Of a DNA stretch of 64,000 bases, positions 10,786-23,053 are shown piece by piece (the stretch's first letter is position 1; each line of letters opens with the position of its first letter). A program made the position numbers and the translations under genes. This DNA comes from Eulemur rufifrons (Eukaryota > Chordata > Mammalia > Primates > Lemuridae): the NCBI RefSeq assembly GCF_041146395.1, contig NC_091012.1, positions 11,460,193 to 11,524,192 of the forward strand. The letters are read 5' to 3'. The notes beneath the pieces were generated by a model. It did no database searches. It saw only the letters and a program-made list of their open reading frames with translations, and was not told the origin of the DNA.

Positions 10786-13700
10786 TGGACAGCCAGGCAG
10801 GAATTGATTCCTCTTGGCCTGGCTACCAGGTAATCTCTTTGTAGAGCTTCATGTGAAATATCAGTGAGAAGCTGTTTTCTGGGGCCAACTACCCCATATC
10901 CTTGAACAAAGCACACTACCAACCATGGCCACAATTGCTCTAGGGTGAGAGTGAACACAGAGTGGTCTCCACAGATAGGGACCCAAGAAGAATAGGGTGG
11001 GCCCAGGTGCCAGACACAAATATGGGGACTTCCTGGGCTCTGTTCTAAGGCTTTTTCACTTGAGTGGCCCACAGAACCCTCCAAAAGATTCTGGCCTCCA
11101 TTTTTGCCCACTGGCAACAGAGGCAGGTGCAAAGTGCCTGTTCACATACTTGGAGAAATATCACAGAGTGCACATTTGTGTGTTTTCAATCTACACTATT
11201 CCATGAATACTTTTGTGTTTTACTACTGTTTTTATTGCTTTAACTACTTGCTTCAGAGATCCCACGAAGCAGGCAGGTCCTCTGCCCTTCCAGACCCCCA
11301 AGCCTATAAAAATCATCACTTTTATTAGAATGGTTTATACACTAAAATGTGAGGGGTTTAGGCCATTCTAACATTTGTCTCAAACTCTTTGTATCAGAGC
11401 CCATCATTGCCCTGTTAGGTCAAGAGTTTGGGACTCATTTGCCTTCATAATATTCCATACGGGAGGCCATTTCCCACAGTAATTTAGCTTTTCAATGCTG
11501 GTAAAATCTATTTTCACATTTTTAACATAATATTTTTAGAGTAATGTTACTTTCTGAATAAAATTATTTGAATAGTGAACTTTGAACTTTGCCTTGGCAG
11601 ATTTAAGAATGTAATCCATGTAATTAAAAACATACATTTTGTTACTATAGTAATTAAAAGTGCCATTTTCATCATACGTTTTCCTACATTCATTGAGTAG
11701 CCTTTTAGGACCTGTGACTGGTCATTGACAGTATATATGATTATGAGAATTTCAGGTACAAAGTTGAGCAGATGGTTAATGAATGGCAATAGTTGAAAAC
11801 CTGAGGAAATCAGCTGGCAAATTGAATAAAGGAAAATATATTCCCATCGTGATTAGTTCCATGAAAATATCTTTATGAAATGGACAATGGCTAGAAGAAT
11901 AAATATTACAGGCATCATATGCTGATGAATGACTGGAATGCATTTGCCACTATTTATAAATTAAACTAATATTGCAGATGCTGCTGCAAGTGCAATGTTT
12001 GCTGGCAAGAATATTTATAATTCCAAGACATTTAATTCACAGCTGCCTTGAGGGAAAGTACAGCCAGACGGAGTGTCACTACAAAAGTGAATTGCAGAAA
12101 AAACACTGGAGGTATTTGATCATAAATTCTGTGTTAGCAATTTTTGAAAATCTAAAAGTTCTGTTAGAAGAATCTTTCTTTCTGGTCATTTCAATTAAGA
12201 TTCCAGCAAATGTAACACTTTTATTTTTACAATGGTCCACAAGGTCTTATGAAATCATTGCCCTGTGTATCACATTAAAGTGATGATGAAAATCTTACCA
12301 AGTACATCCATTACTGAATTTGGAGGGATCTTTCAAATTTGATATTGGAACTTGGATGAACATGTTCTTTGATCTGTATATACACTGATTAGGAGCAGCT
12401 AATTTTCTTCCTGTCTTATATTATCCTCCTCCAATGCATAAAATATAAATATTGAAAGCATGTAGAAATGTTTTAATTTCCTTTTCTTATGTTCGGAGAC
12501 ATAGAAGTTGTGTACTGTTCAATTTATTGAGGGTTTGATGTTGTCATGGGCCTCAAATGAGCAATTATTATCATCATCTTTTTTTGTTTGGTTTTCAACT
12601 TACCCTTACTTCTTTTTCTCTGTCTTCCTTGTGAAGAAACATGGACACTAGAAAACACTATCCCTATTAAATTCACACACTAACCTTATAAATTTCAACA
12701 ATAAAATTAAAATATACTTGTAGCATTTGCAAGTATATGTTTCAATGAGCAAATTCCATATTTAAAACTGTTAGAGGAATCTATATGAAAATAAAACTTA
12801 GAAGATTTTTAATAATGAGGATATGTTATATCCTTCAAAATTTGAATATTATTGTGTTCCCATTAATAAAAATTGTTACTTAAAATTACATGTAAAATGG
12901 AGCATTTTAGAAGGTTTTGTATGTAACTTGAATATATAATACTAAAACTGAATTTAAGCCTTTGTAAACATGCTTAATATTGTAAGCACACATATTTGTA
13001 ATTTAGCCATTCATTCTACAAAAACATGATATATAACAGAATAAGGTAATTCTAGAGAGTTTTATAACAAGTTTCATGACTAAAAAAATAATGTATTAGC
13101 AATTACCCTAGCAGAATAAAACAAAATTATCCCTCAGGTTATCTCCCAAAAGCTAGTTCATGGAAAATGTTAAAAAATATTATATTTTGGGAAATAATTT
13201 TAAATGGCTAAAAACATTACAAATATACTAAAGTTTTTCTTCAAATTTAAAAGAGCAAACGAGTATCACTAAATCCTTCTGAGTTAGCTCTGCTTTTTTC
13301 TGTGTTAAAATATAATATTTCACCCAAGTACATACAGGAAGTTAAACTGAGAAAAAAATGGCAAAAAAAGAAAAAGTAAAATGTTATTCAAATATAATAT
13401 AAAATTACAAAAGCCCTTCAAAATAATACATGTAATGTGATAAGATTTATAATGCTGCTCTTTTCATTGAAAACATTTTTGTTTAGTTATTATTTACTGA
13501 GATAAAAGAATGAAGCTGTAAGAAGAGAATTTTCCTACCCTATCATTGAGAAAGTTCTGTCTCTTCCCACTACCTACTGGAGGCTTGAGCTCTCACTGTT
13601 AATAACACTGACAAACACACACTCAGCCAGTTGAGTCCTTGGAATGAGTATGTGCATGAGGGATGAGGCCTCCAAGATATGCCTACAATACAGTAATGCC

Positions 13701-13889
13701 ATAAGCTCATCTCCCTTTACACCCTTAATTTTTATGTCACCTGCAGATGGAGGGCTAGCTCTGGCTTTGTAACTGTTAGAAAGGAAGCCGCAAAAAAGGA
13801 AAACTAAACTTACTCAATTCCTGGAATACACAATAGGAACAGCTAGCTGGGTTCCAAAATTTTTTAAGTGTGAATTCATTTTTCTAGGT
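10786..13889. other. Unclassified, mostly AT-rich sequence
   Basis: Roughly 3 kb in which I recognise no exon, RNA gene or named repeat. The part after about 12300 is strongly AT-rich with no long open frames. The 125-codon minus frame at 10755-11132 starts inside non-L1 sequence and has no family resemblance. Confidence 0.5.
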
Positions 13890-14490
13890 AAGTTTGGCCT
13901 GGTGTATTGGATTACATTGCACCTTCTTAACAAAACAGGTATCTCCCAACAACCCAACCTTCACAATGAATAGAACACAATATTAGATTTCCCAGTGTGT
14001 CTCTGTTGGCTCAAATGATTCATGTTGGTCTTCATATATGTTAACCAGTGCTCTCTGGTTTTCAGAATCATAAATAGATTATAAGCACCTTTATGGGAAT
14101 TAGGAAAATGCCACCCCTATCAGACCTGTATGGGCAAAGGGATCTGTCCTCCAGAGGACACAGCTGTGTGAACCAGGACAGCAGACACAGGGAATAAAGT
14201 GTAGGCTGCTTTGCACCCACTGTTCCCACCAGTTAGTCTATGAGCATGTGCACAGTGCAGAAGAATGCCTCCATCCCAAGCAGCAAGAGTGTTTGGACAT
14301 AAACTCTCCTCCCCAAGAGATCTTATTTAGATATAAAGTGTCAGGCTATTGTGGTGGTGTGTTCTGACACCCATTCCTCAGTCTTCTCTGCTGCTTCTAC
14401 TCACAGGAGCATTTTATTACCTGTATTCAGCAGTACAGGACCCAATATATAGTGGCAATAAATTTCTTTGTGTTCTTATGATGCTCATCA
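13890..14490 (+). mobile_element. Candidate unclassified solo LTR
   Basis: The segment has an LTR-like order. A GC-richer U3-like part is followed by a TATA-like box 'gatataaag' near 14330-14338 and a polyadenylation signal in 'gcaataaatttctttgtgttctt' near 14456-14478. Exact TG...CA ends and a target-site duplication could not be fixed, so boundaries are approximate and the family is not named. It could also be an old retrovirus-unrelated repeat. Confidence 0.3.
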
Positions 14491-14904
14491 GATAAACCTC
14501 TATTGTACTAATAATTTAACTTAACATTAACTTAATTAGAAACATACTTGTGATCCTCTTTCTTAATAGTATACTATCTCAGGTTAAAACGGTGAGTTTT
14601 CACTCCATAAAACTATGGGTCTTAGCACAGGGCAGCATATCAGCCTTTTAATATGCAGTATGATATGCTCTAATGTGGCCTTTTTGATATCTTAAAAATA
14701 TGTTCTCCATTTGGCCTCAGTCAAGACCACCCAGCCACAGACTTCTATTGTCCACAAGTTTAATTCTTTTTGCTCTTTTCAACCCTGTCCAACATATTCT
14801 CAGCTGCCATCAATATGCCTTCAATCTAGTTGGCTTTCTCAGGTCTTTATTTGTTTTCCCTCTTTTAAGCCTTTCAAATCAATGTAAACTTTTGCTCCCG
14901 CTCC

Positions 14905-15470
14905 CAGAAGAAAAGAATATTGTGAACCAACAATCCTATACTTAGGAAAACTGCCTATCAAAAATAAAGACATAACAAACACACTCCAGATTAACAAAAA
15001 GTAAGAAAATTATTGGCAGCAGGCACACCTGACAGGAAATATTAAAGAATGCTTTTTTAGTCTAAAAACAAGGGTCTCAGGTAATAGTTTGAATCTACAT
15101 AGATGACAAAGACACCAATAAAGGTAATCAGGTCTTTCAAAAACACAAGGTGAATGTATTTTTTTTTCTTTCTTTACTTAATTCATCTAAAAACCACAAT
15201 TGTATGAAATTGTAAATATAATTATGCCGTTGGGCTTATCAAAATTGTAAATATAATCTATTCTCCATGACAGAACAAAGGAGGTGAATGAGAACAATGT
15301 TTGTTTGGTATAAATATATATTTCCTAATAACTGAAATGCGCTAGAAGAAATAGACCAAGAAATGGGAAATAAGGTGGCTAATATCACAAAAGTTGTAGA
15401 AATATAATTGCTTTCCTTTCTTCTCTCAGCTTCTTTAAAGCAAACATAATTACACAAAGTAGTAAGTACA
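14905..15470 (+). mobile_element. HAL1/L1M-type ORF1 3' end and downstream region
   Basis: The phrases 'gaatattgtgaaccaacaatcctatacttagg', 'aataaagacataacaaacac' and 'gacaggaaatattaaagaatgc' follow the C-terminal coding part of an old L1/HAL1 ORF1 (tail-domain region). They are succeeded by text like the sequence after ORF1 in HAL1 elements ('ataattatgccgttgggctt'). Frames are destroyed. HAL1 (half-L1, ORF1 only) versus an ordinary L1M ORF1-ORF2 junction cannot be separated by eye. Confidence 0.5.
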
Positions 15471-18424
15471 AAAATATATCATTGATTTTGTCCAAAATAG
15501 AAGTCCCAAAATGACAGGCAGCATGACAAGAAAATTGAACACTTGTGGTGTTATGACCTATATATTATATGCTACTGTTCCTTACTGTAGCAAAATACTA
15601 GAGTAGTGAAATAATTTTTCACACTATAGACAAAAATCTGTTTGTTTCCACACATATATCATCAACTTTATCCCAGTTAGGATGGTATGTATCTCCATGA
15701 GATAAACTGGAGATAGCTAATACCACAGTGGATGAAATTACAGTGCCTAAAGGGAGTAAGGTTTTTGTACGTGGTAGGGACCAATGGTAAAATAATATAA
15801 TATTTAATAATGTTTCTTAACACACAATGTTACAAGACCCTGAAATATCATAGTCTGCAGACATATTGAAGTGGGATATGAGGAAAATGATATAGGAGAA
15901 TAAAAATTATTCTGTCCTCATATTTCTATGAGGTATGTAGGACTACCAAGGATATAGAAGAAATTTGAGAAGTTATATTTTTGATCAAGGTCTCTTTCAA
16001 ACTATTTTAATAAAAAAAATTTTGACCTGAAAGAGAAAACAATATTATCCAACCAGTTTTATAAATTAGACACTGAGTATATCAAAATCTATTGTGACCT
16101 TACCTTCTCGTATTCCTGCCTGAATTCAATAAAATCCTTATGCAAAGCAAACACAGATCAAATAATTTAGGGAATTATTCAATTTTGTGCATATACTTCA
16201 GCTTCCCTCAAAGACTGCACAAGACACCTCCCCTCTCCAAGGTTGTTCTCATTTATAAATTTCTTTCTGCCACAATAAAGCACACTATTTATTGTGATAA
16301 TGGTATGATGGGTGTATGAAAATGTCTAAATATATCAAATAGTATACTTAAAAATGTGCTCTGTAGATCTATATCTATATAATATATAGAGAGAACTACA
16401 TATTGCAATGTTTCTTTAAAAAAAAAAAACATTTGTACTGTTAAGAAAGGTGTCCTGAACCATAGTAAAAAAGTCAAAATAGAGCTTTTCTAATAACCAA
16501 TTTGACTATATAATTAAAAATTAAAAATTGACAAAAATTAGCAACAGATAAGATTAACCATAACTACCAGTGCCCTAGCCCATTGTTAACATGAAATAAT
16601 TATTTATTAAAAAAAAAGCACATTTTTAATGTTGTCAAGAAAACATGACTAAGGGGCTAAGGTAATAGATGATGGTATGGTAGATCACCAATATCTGGTA
16701 AATAAAATATATGAATTTTTTTAGTATATGAAACACATTTTTAAATATTGACCATCACCATTAAAATATCTTTTAGTGTTTAGATGTTACAAAAATCATG
16801 GTTTGTGTCATCATTACCTACACATAAACTGATAAATGATAAACATTTCATAACCAATTCTTATCCTACATGGCCTATAAATAGATGAGTATACTTTCCT
16901 TTCATTTCTTGGTACTCAATTATAACTTAATGTGAGTTAGGGGGTCAATATTATATCAAAATCCACTACTATGTTCTGCGAAAATATTTACAGTTGTGGA
17001 ATCAATCCAAGGATAGGCCATCAACAGGAAAACATTCTGGTTTCATTAAGAAACTAACATGGGTATAAGAGAAAATCTAATATAGCATTCATATCTTGTG
17101 ATAAAAGCTTCTATTATAAAAAATACTAGCAACTATAACAGCAAAATACAAAACAAAATACTGTAAAGAGATTTGGGGGGAAGGAGAAGTCATACTAAAA
17201 AAATTTTTTTCAGACATAAAAATTAAACAAATATATAAAAATACAAATGCGAATGAAATATTTTTTTGACTTTTTAATGCCTTGTATTTAAATAAAATTA
17301 CTTTGAACAACATAAGAAGTAAACAGTGTATCTCAAGTCATGACTTTATCTTTGAAAAGCACCGCTCTAAATACAACAAATTTTTAAAAATTCATGACTT
17401 TTTTTTAAAAGAATGGAATGTTGTAATAAGCATTCTTTCTGGCTTTAAGTTAATATATTTACTTGATTTTATTGTAAGAATCACATGTATTAGAAATATA
17501 CATATCTTCCATTATTAAAAGGAGTAATACTTTCTTATAGAGCATTTGTATTAGGAGTATCATGTATGGTCCTCTTCCATTTGCTTATTCATTTATTTAC
17601 TCAAGAAATTTATCCATAGTATCTTAAATACAAATGCCAGTTGCTGGGCTTTTTATCAGGTACATACATGGATGTGATGCAGACAGAAATATTCCTTAAC
17701 TCATGGATTTTACATTTAAGTGGCGTTCAATTGGAATTCAAAAAACTTATTCCATTGTTCCAAGCCTGCTCAGATTCAAGGGGAGGAAACAGACTCCTTG
17801 TCTGAATGGAGGAAAAGTAAATAATTTATGCTCTTTTCTTGTTCGCTTGTTTTATCTTACCATCACAGTATTATTAAAGAATAGAAATAGAAATTGCAAA
17901 ATTCTAGGATAGAAACTAGTACAGTTTAGGGGGTTTTAAAAAAGTACATTTATAATGAGGCACCAGATATGAGATTTCCCCCGCCCATGTGATTGTTTTC
18001 CTTAGGTTTCCCACTGTAGAAGAAACTGTGAAACACGTGAACAGAATGACATGCACTGTGAGTGTTGATACTTCTCTGCCCCAGCTAGTCCAATACTTAC
18101 TCAGCGAGCTCATTAGTAAAGTTGCATCGTGGCTGGGATATAGGCTATGGAAAGGCACAAGGTGGACTCACTGTCACTATAAAAAGTTTACATTTTTGTT
18201 TATCTTTATAAATGCAGAAGGTTAAAGTATTTCAGTTAAATATTTTAATTGAAACTATGTTTTAAAATAATTTAGAAACCTACATCAAAGATAATTTGTT
18301 ATCCAAATTGGGCATACCATATTATAAATTCAAAAAATAAAAGCCATACATCTTTCCTAAAATTTATATAAATACCAAATATTGAGTCAGAAAAGAAACA
18401 AAGATACATCATATCAAGAAATGA
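15471..18424. other. AT-rich unclassified sequence
   Basis: Nearly 3 kb, strongly AT-rich, with only short open frames and no recognised gene or named repeat. A moderately GC-richer patch at about 17980-18180 carries a 78-codon frame without family resemblance. Confidence 0.5.
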
Positions 18425-18480
18425 TTTCAATTGTGAATTTTGCTGCTATGAATATTTGAGTGCAGATGTCCTTTTTATAA
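18425..18480 (-). mobile_element. Tiny antisense L1 ORF2 fragment
   Basis: 'gaattttgctgctatgaatatttgagtgcagatgtccttttt' matches the antisense ORF2 wording seen at 47190-47225 ('gaattgtgctgccaaaacattcaggtgcagatgtc'). Only about 55 bp remain directly before the next plus-strand L1. It maps to a part of L1 that the adjacent plus copy also contains. It is therefore a separate fragment or a local rearrangement, not a simple 5' inversion of that copy. Confidence 0.55.
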
Positions 18481-18499
18481 AGCAAATTAAGCAAAAAAA

Positions 18500-20362
18500 G
18501 GTATTTTCAATTAAAATCTCAAAATTCAAATAAAAATGCAATACCTTTTACGATAGCCTCAAAGAAAATTAAATATCTAGGAATATATTTAACAAAAGAG
18601 GTGAGAGACATATACAGGGAGAACTACAAGACACTAAGAAAAGAAATTGTAGAAGATGTAAACAGATGGAAAAATCTACCTTGCTCATGGATTGGTAGAA
18701 TCAACATTGTTAAAATGTCCATATTACCTAAAGTGATCTACAGAATTAATACAATCCCTATCAAAGTAGCATCATCATTCTTTACTAATCTAGAAAAAAT
18801 AATTCTATGCTTTGCATGGAACCAGAGAAGACCTCGTATACCCAAAGCAACCTTAAGCAAAAAGAACAGACTGCGAGGTATCAGTCTACTAGACTTCAAG
18901 CTGTCCTACAAGGCTATAATAATTGTAACAGCATGGTACTGGCACAAGAATAGAGACATAGACCTTTGGAACAGGACTGAGAATCCAGAGATGAAACCAT
19001 CCACATATTGTCATCTAATCTTTGACAAACCAGACAAAAAATATACACTGGGGAAAACAATCCCTTATCATAAATGGTGCTGGGAAAACTGGATAGGAAC
19101 ATGCAGAATATTGAAACTGGATCCCCACCTCTCACCTCTTACAAAAATCAATTCAAGATGGATAACAGACTTAAACCTAAGGCATGAAACCTTAACAATC
19201 CTAGAAGAAAATGTAGGGAAGACTCTTTCAGACATTGGCCTAGGCAAGAATTTATGAGGAAGACCCCCAAAGCAATCACAGCAGCTAAAAAAATAAATAA
19301 ATGGGACCTGAACAAATTAAAAAGCTTTTGTACAGCCAAGGAAATGATCATTAAAGTGAATGGACAACCTACAGAATGGGAGAAAATATTTGTTCTCTAC
19401 ACATCTGATAAAGGGCTGATAAGAGGAATCTATCTAGAACTCAGAAAAATCAACAAGAAAAATCAAACAATCCCATTAGTAAATGGGCAAAGGAAATGAA
19501 CAGAAACTTTTCAAAAGAAAACAGAATAATGGCCAGCAAACATAAAAAAAATGTTCAACATCTCTAATCATTAGGGAAATGCAAATCAAAACCACAATGA
19601 AATATCTCCTAACCCCAGTGAGACTGGGCTTTATCAAACAATCCGAAAGCAAAAAATGCTGGTGAGGATGTGGAGAGATAGGAACACTCTTACATTGCTG
19701 GTGGGATTTCAAATTAGTGCAACCTCTGTGGAAAAGAATTTGGAGATACCTTAAAGAGCTAAAAATAGAAATACCATTTAACCTAGCAATAGCACTATTA
19801 GGCATCTACCCAAAGGGACAAAAGTCATTCTATAGTAAAGACATCTTGACTCAAATGTTTTGGCAGCAAAATTCACTATTGCAAGGATGTGGAAACAACC
19901 CAAGTGCCCATCAATCCATGAGTGGATTAATAAAATATGGTATAGGTATACAATGGAATACTACTCAATTATAAAAAAGACAGTGATCTAGCACCTCTTT
20001 TTTTTATTTATTTTTTATTTTTTTTTATTTTTTTTACCCTTCCCCCACCTAGCACCTCTTTTATTTTCCTGGATAGAGCTTGAGCCCATCCTCTGAAGTG
20101 AGGTATCACAAGAATGGAAGAATAAGCACCACATGTGCTCTCCATCAAATTGGCACTGACTGATTAACACTAAGGTGCTCACACAACAGTAATATTCTTT
20201 GGGGGTTGGGGGTTTGGGGGTGGGTAAATTCACAGCTAATGGATGTGGTGAGTGTTGTAGGGGGAAAGAGTACACCTCAACTTATGCTTTGGATGTGACA
20301 AAGTCATAAAATGTAACCAAAATGTTTGTACTCCCATAATATTCTCAAATAAAAAAAAATCT
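18500..20362 (+). mobile_element. 5'-truncated strepsirrhine L1: ORF2 second half and 3' UTR
   Basis: ORF2 begins in the region just after the reverse-transcriptase active site. A 218-codon frame at 18601-19257 contains the conserved [19 protein letters not shown] and WRxxRRPRI-type blocks. It is followed by frame-shifted C-terminal pieces at 19254-19499 and 19717-19974, including the cysteine-knuckle region (the codons for CWxxCGExGTLxxC-type spacing around 19658-19705). The 3' UTR differs from the youngest copies: it lacks the duplicated modules and ends 'ttctcaaataaaaaaaaa'. The copy at 46796-49191 shares this older 3' UTR type. The coding frame is broken by several frameshifts and by a 61-bp insertion near 20000. 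Confidence 0.88.
20002..20062 (-). mobile_element. Micro-retroinsertion of about 47 bp with 14-bp target-site duplication
   Basis: The host L1 word 'ctagcacctctttt' occurs at 19988-20001 and again at 20049-20062. Between the copies lies a T-rich run with interspersed A, ending in 'acccttcccccac'. Removing the insert plus one copy restores the ORF2 wording seen uninterrupted at about 47040-47075 (antisense). On the minus strand the insert reads as a short G-rich segment followed by an A-rich tail, as expected for target-primed reverse transcription that stopped after a few bases. Confidence 0.8.
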
Positions 20363-20579
20363 GTAAATCTATGAATAAATTTTGATTCAATAATTTCATG
20401 TCAGGATGACCTTAGAAGAAACTTAAAATTTAGGAAAAAACAATGCATTTAAAAATATACCTTATTATGTCACATACAATGGTAGCATTAGAGGATTACT
20501 ACATTTTTAATAGATATAATTATTTAAGGATAAAATGGTTCTTCTATGTAGAGATCTATGAATTTTCAAAAATAAACAA
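20363..20579. other. AT-rich spacer
   Basis: No feature is recognised between the tail of the strepsirrhine L1 and the older antisense L1. Confidence 0.5.
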
Positions 20580-21059
20580 ATTGAGTCTTTTCACCCTTTG
20601 ATGTCCCGTTTTCCCATTCCTCCCTCTCTGGTAACCAACTTCCATTCTATGAGATCAACTTTCTTTAGATTCCACATATAAGTGAGATCATACAGTTTTT
20701 GTCTTTCTGTTCCTGGCTTGATTTACTTAGAATAACGTCCTCCAGTTCCAACCATGTTGTCACAAATGACAGAATTTCATCCTTTTTTAAAGGCTTTATT
20801 AGTAATCCATTATGTATATAGACCTCATTTTCCTTGTCCATTCCTCTGTTGATGGACACCTGGGTTGCTTCTATAACTTCGCTTGAGTGAATAATACTGT
20901 GATGAACATGGATGCACAGAGATATTTTCCACATACTGGTTTCACCTCAGTTGGATATGCACACAGAAGTGGGATTGCTGGATAATATGGTAAATCTATT
21001 TTCATTTTTTTGAGGAATTTCTATGCTGTTTTCCAAAATGGCTATATTCAGTGGCATAA

Positions 21060-21246
21060 TAGATATCAGAGACTCAGATGAGGGAAGGTTAGAAGAAGGA
21101 TAAGTGAACAAAGTTTACCTATTGGGTACAATGTATACTATTTTGGTGAAGATGCAGTAAATGTGCTGAATTCACCTCTGTATAATTTATCCGTTTATCA
21201 AAAAACCTCTGTACCCCCTAAATCTATTGAAATATAAATAAATAAA
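21060..21246 (+). mobile_element. Sense L1M-type 3' end nested in an antisense L1
   Basis: The block reads as an L1 3' UTR terminus: 'gggtacaatgtatactattttggtgaagatgcagtaaa', then 'cctctgtaccccctaaatctattgaaatataaataaataaat'. It is flanked by 'atggctatattca' on the left and 'atggttgtactaa' on the right. These look like a diverged target-site duplication of the host antisense L1 word. Confidence 0.65.
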
Positions 21247-21376
21247 TATGGTTGTACTAATTCACACTGCCATCAACAATATACAAAGGTTCCCTTTTCT
21301 CCGCATCCTCACCAGCACATATTCATCTTATTGATAGTAGTTGTTCTAACAGATGTGAGATAAATAGATCATTGTG

Positions 21377-21610
21377 TTTTTTTTAATAGGGAAAAAAATC
21401 ATACAAGATTTATCAAACATAGATAGGGGAAAATCACAGAAGCTTGATTGCACAATAACCCAATGGGGACCAGATGATTACACACCCTTCTTCATAGGGA
21501 AGGGGGAAATGGGGAATGTAGGCTGTTTCTTTGAAGAGTAGTAAACGATTTTTAGGGAAAATGAATGGACCCTGGAGACAGAAATTAACTTGTAAATGAT
21601 TCTCTTTAGA
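21377..21610 (-). mobile_element. Probable retrocopy (3' UTR-like) nested antisense in an old L1
   Basis: About 230 bp that is not L1 interrupts the antisense L1 between two 'attgtg' copies (21371-21376 and 21611-21616). It starts with an 8-nt T-run. Read on the minus strand it ends '..tttgataaatcttgtatg' plus an A-tract, so it has a GATAAA signal-like hexamer a short distance before a poly(A) tail. That structure fits an antisense processed pseudogene or SINE-like retrocopy. No protein frame is visible and I cannot name the source transcript. Confidence 0.5.
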
Positions 21611-21708
21611 ATTGTGGTTTTAATTTGCACTTCCCTGATCATTAGAGACATTGACCATTTTTTACATATCTGTTCACCAATCATTTCTTTTCTTTTGAGC
21701 AATGTTAA

Positions 21709-22125
21709 TTAGCTTTACTAAATCATTCCAGAAGGTATACATAGATGAAAACATCACATTGTATCCTATATATACACAATTATTATTTCTCAATTAAAAA
21801 GAAAAATATAGCTAAATAAATAAAAATTAACACATAAGCTGATTGCATAAGAATAAAGTGTATTTCTTATAGTAAAAAAACAGATTCTATTTATGTTCTC
21901 TTTGACCACAAATATATAAATGAATAAAGGGAAGAAAATGACCAATTTACATATCAAAACTTTCAGTACAGAATTTCTTTTCATCTAGTATCTGTTCCTC
22001 CAAATATCTGGCTTCTATATTTAAATGCATATGAATATGTGTCTCTCTATATGGTAAATCCCATCATTTCATTGTATGTGCATTCATTGTTTTAGACTTG
22101 GAATTTTACTGGATAATACAAAAGA
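21709..22125. other. AT-rich sequence downstream of the olfactory receptor pseudogene
   Basis: Nothing recognisable apart from general AT-richness. Confidence 0.5.
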
Positions 22126-23053
22126 TCATATTTCTGATTTTCTGAGAACTCTCCTGAGGGTTCCAATGATATCTTTGTTTCTCAGACTGTAGAGGAGAGG
22201 GCTGATCATTGGTGTTAGGGTGGTGTGGAAGACAGAGACCACTTCTCCTGCTCAGGGGACTGGTAGGACTTTGGTAGAAGGTACTTGATAATGGAAGCCA
22301 CATAGAATAGAGACACCAGGAGTATGTGAGCAGTGTGAGTGGCCAAGGCTTATCTGAACCACAGGCTTGAGCCTGTCACCAATACAGTGGTTGGTATATT
22401 TCCATATGAGGCTATAATGGCTAAGATGGGAAGGTGAAGAAAAATAATGCCACTGACAAAAAAACACTTCTCGTATTGAGAAGTGCCAGCACAGACTAGT
22501 TTCAAAAGAGCTGGGATTTCACAAAAGACATGATGATTTTTCCTGGGGGGTGAAGTAATGGAGATTTGAGTGTAGAGCACATAGATCAAGACATTGATCA
22601 ACGTGCTCAGCTGAGATGCAATCACCAGGCACACAGAGATCTGGGGCCATGAGGACAGGGCAGTATAGTGGGTGACAGATAGCTGCATAGAGGTCGTAAT
22701 CCATGACCGCAGCAGCAGATGCTCTGCTGTGATTGGGGTTATAAAGAGAAAAAGTTGAATGCCACAGTCAGTGAAAGAGATGTGCTGGTCCCCAGACAGA
22801 GAGTTGAGGACCATTTTGGAGAATAATATGGAGATATAGAAGAGGTCCATGAGGGATGGCTGGCTGAGCAGAAAATACACAGGGCAGTGGAGAAATGGGT
22901 TGGTCCGAATGAGGAGGATGACTGTAGTGTTTCCAAACAGGACCAGATGTGCTTGCATGCTGGGGACAAAGAGAATCCAAGGAGCCTGGGAGCCATGAAA
23001 CAGGACAAAGAGGATGAAATCAGCCCCGGTGTCTGGTTGTTTGGCCGTGCCAT
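22126..23053 (-). pseudogene. Olfactory receptor pseudogene, probably family 2
   Basis: Reading the minus strand from an ATG at 23051-23053 (MARPNNQTPG) to a TGA at 22126-22128 gives a full-length, single-exon olfactory receptor of about 928 bp. Hallmarks appear in order but in different frames: the TM1 region, a PVYFLLSQPSLMDLFYIS block (TM2), MDYDLYAAICHPL after TM3, the EIPALLKLVCAGT block, and near the C-terminus [15 protein letters not shown]. At least four frameshifts separate these blocks. The canonical DRY arginine is leucine (DLY). It would have been a seven-helix odorant GPCR of olfactory sensory neurons but cannot encode one now. Family 2 is suggested by the FLLSQxSLMDL wording, without a tree. 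Confidence 0.9.

Larger units (their letters stand above)
20580..21708 (-). mobile_element. Old antisense L1 3' region, interrupted twice
   Basis: Antisense L1 3' UTR/ORF2 wording of L1MA/MB type occurs in three blocks. 20580-21059 runs from 'ttcaccctttgatgtcccgtttt' through 'ttccaaaatggctatattc'. 21247-21376 resumes with 'atggttgtactaattcacactgcc'. 21611-21708 resumes with 'attgtggttttaatttgcacttccc'. The gaps are filled by other insertions, listed separately. All frames are destroyed. Order and orientation are consistent with one original element. Confidence 0.75.

Noticed and set aside
18425..20362. Twin-primed structure for the L1 at 18.5 kb
   Set aside because: The short antisense fragment corresponds to a 3' portion also present in the sense part; twin priming would invert a portion lying 5' of it.
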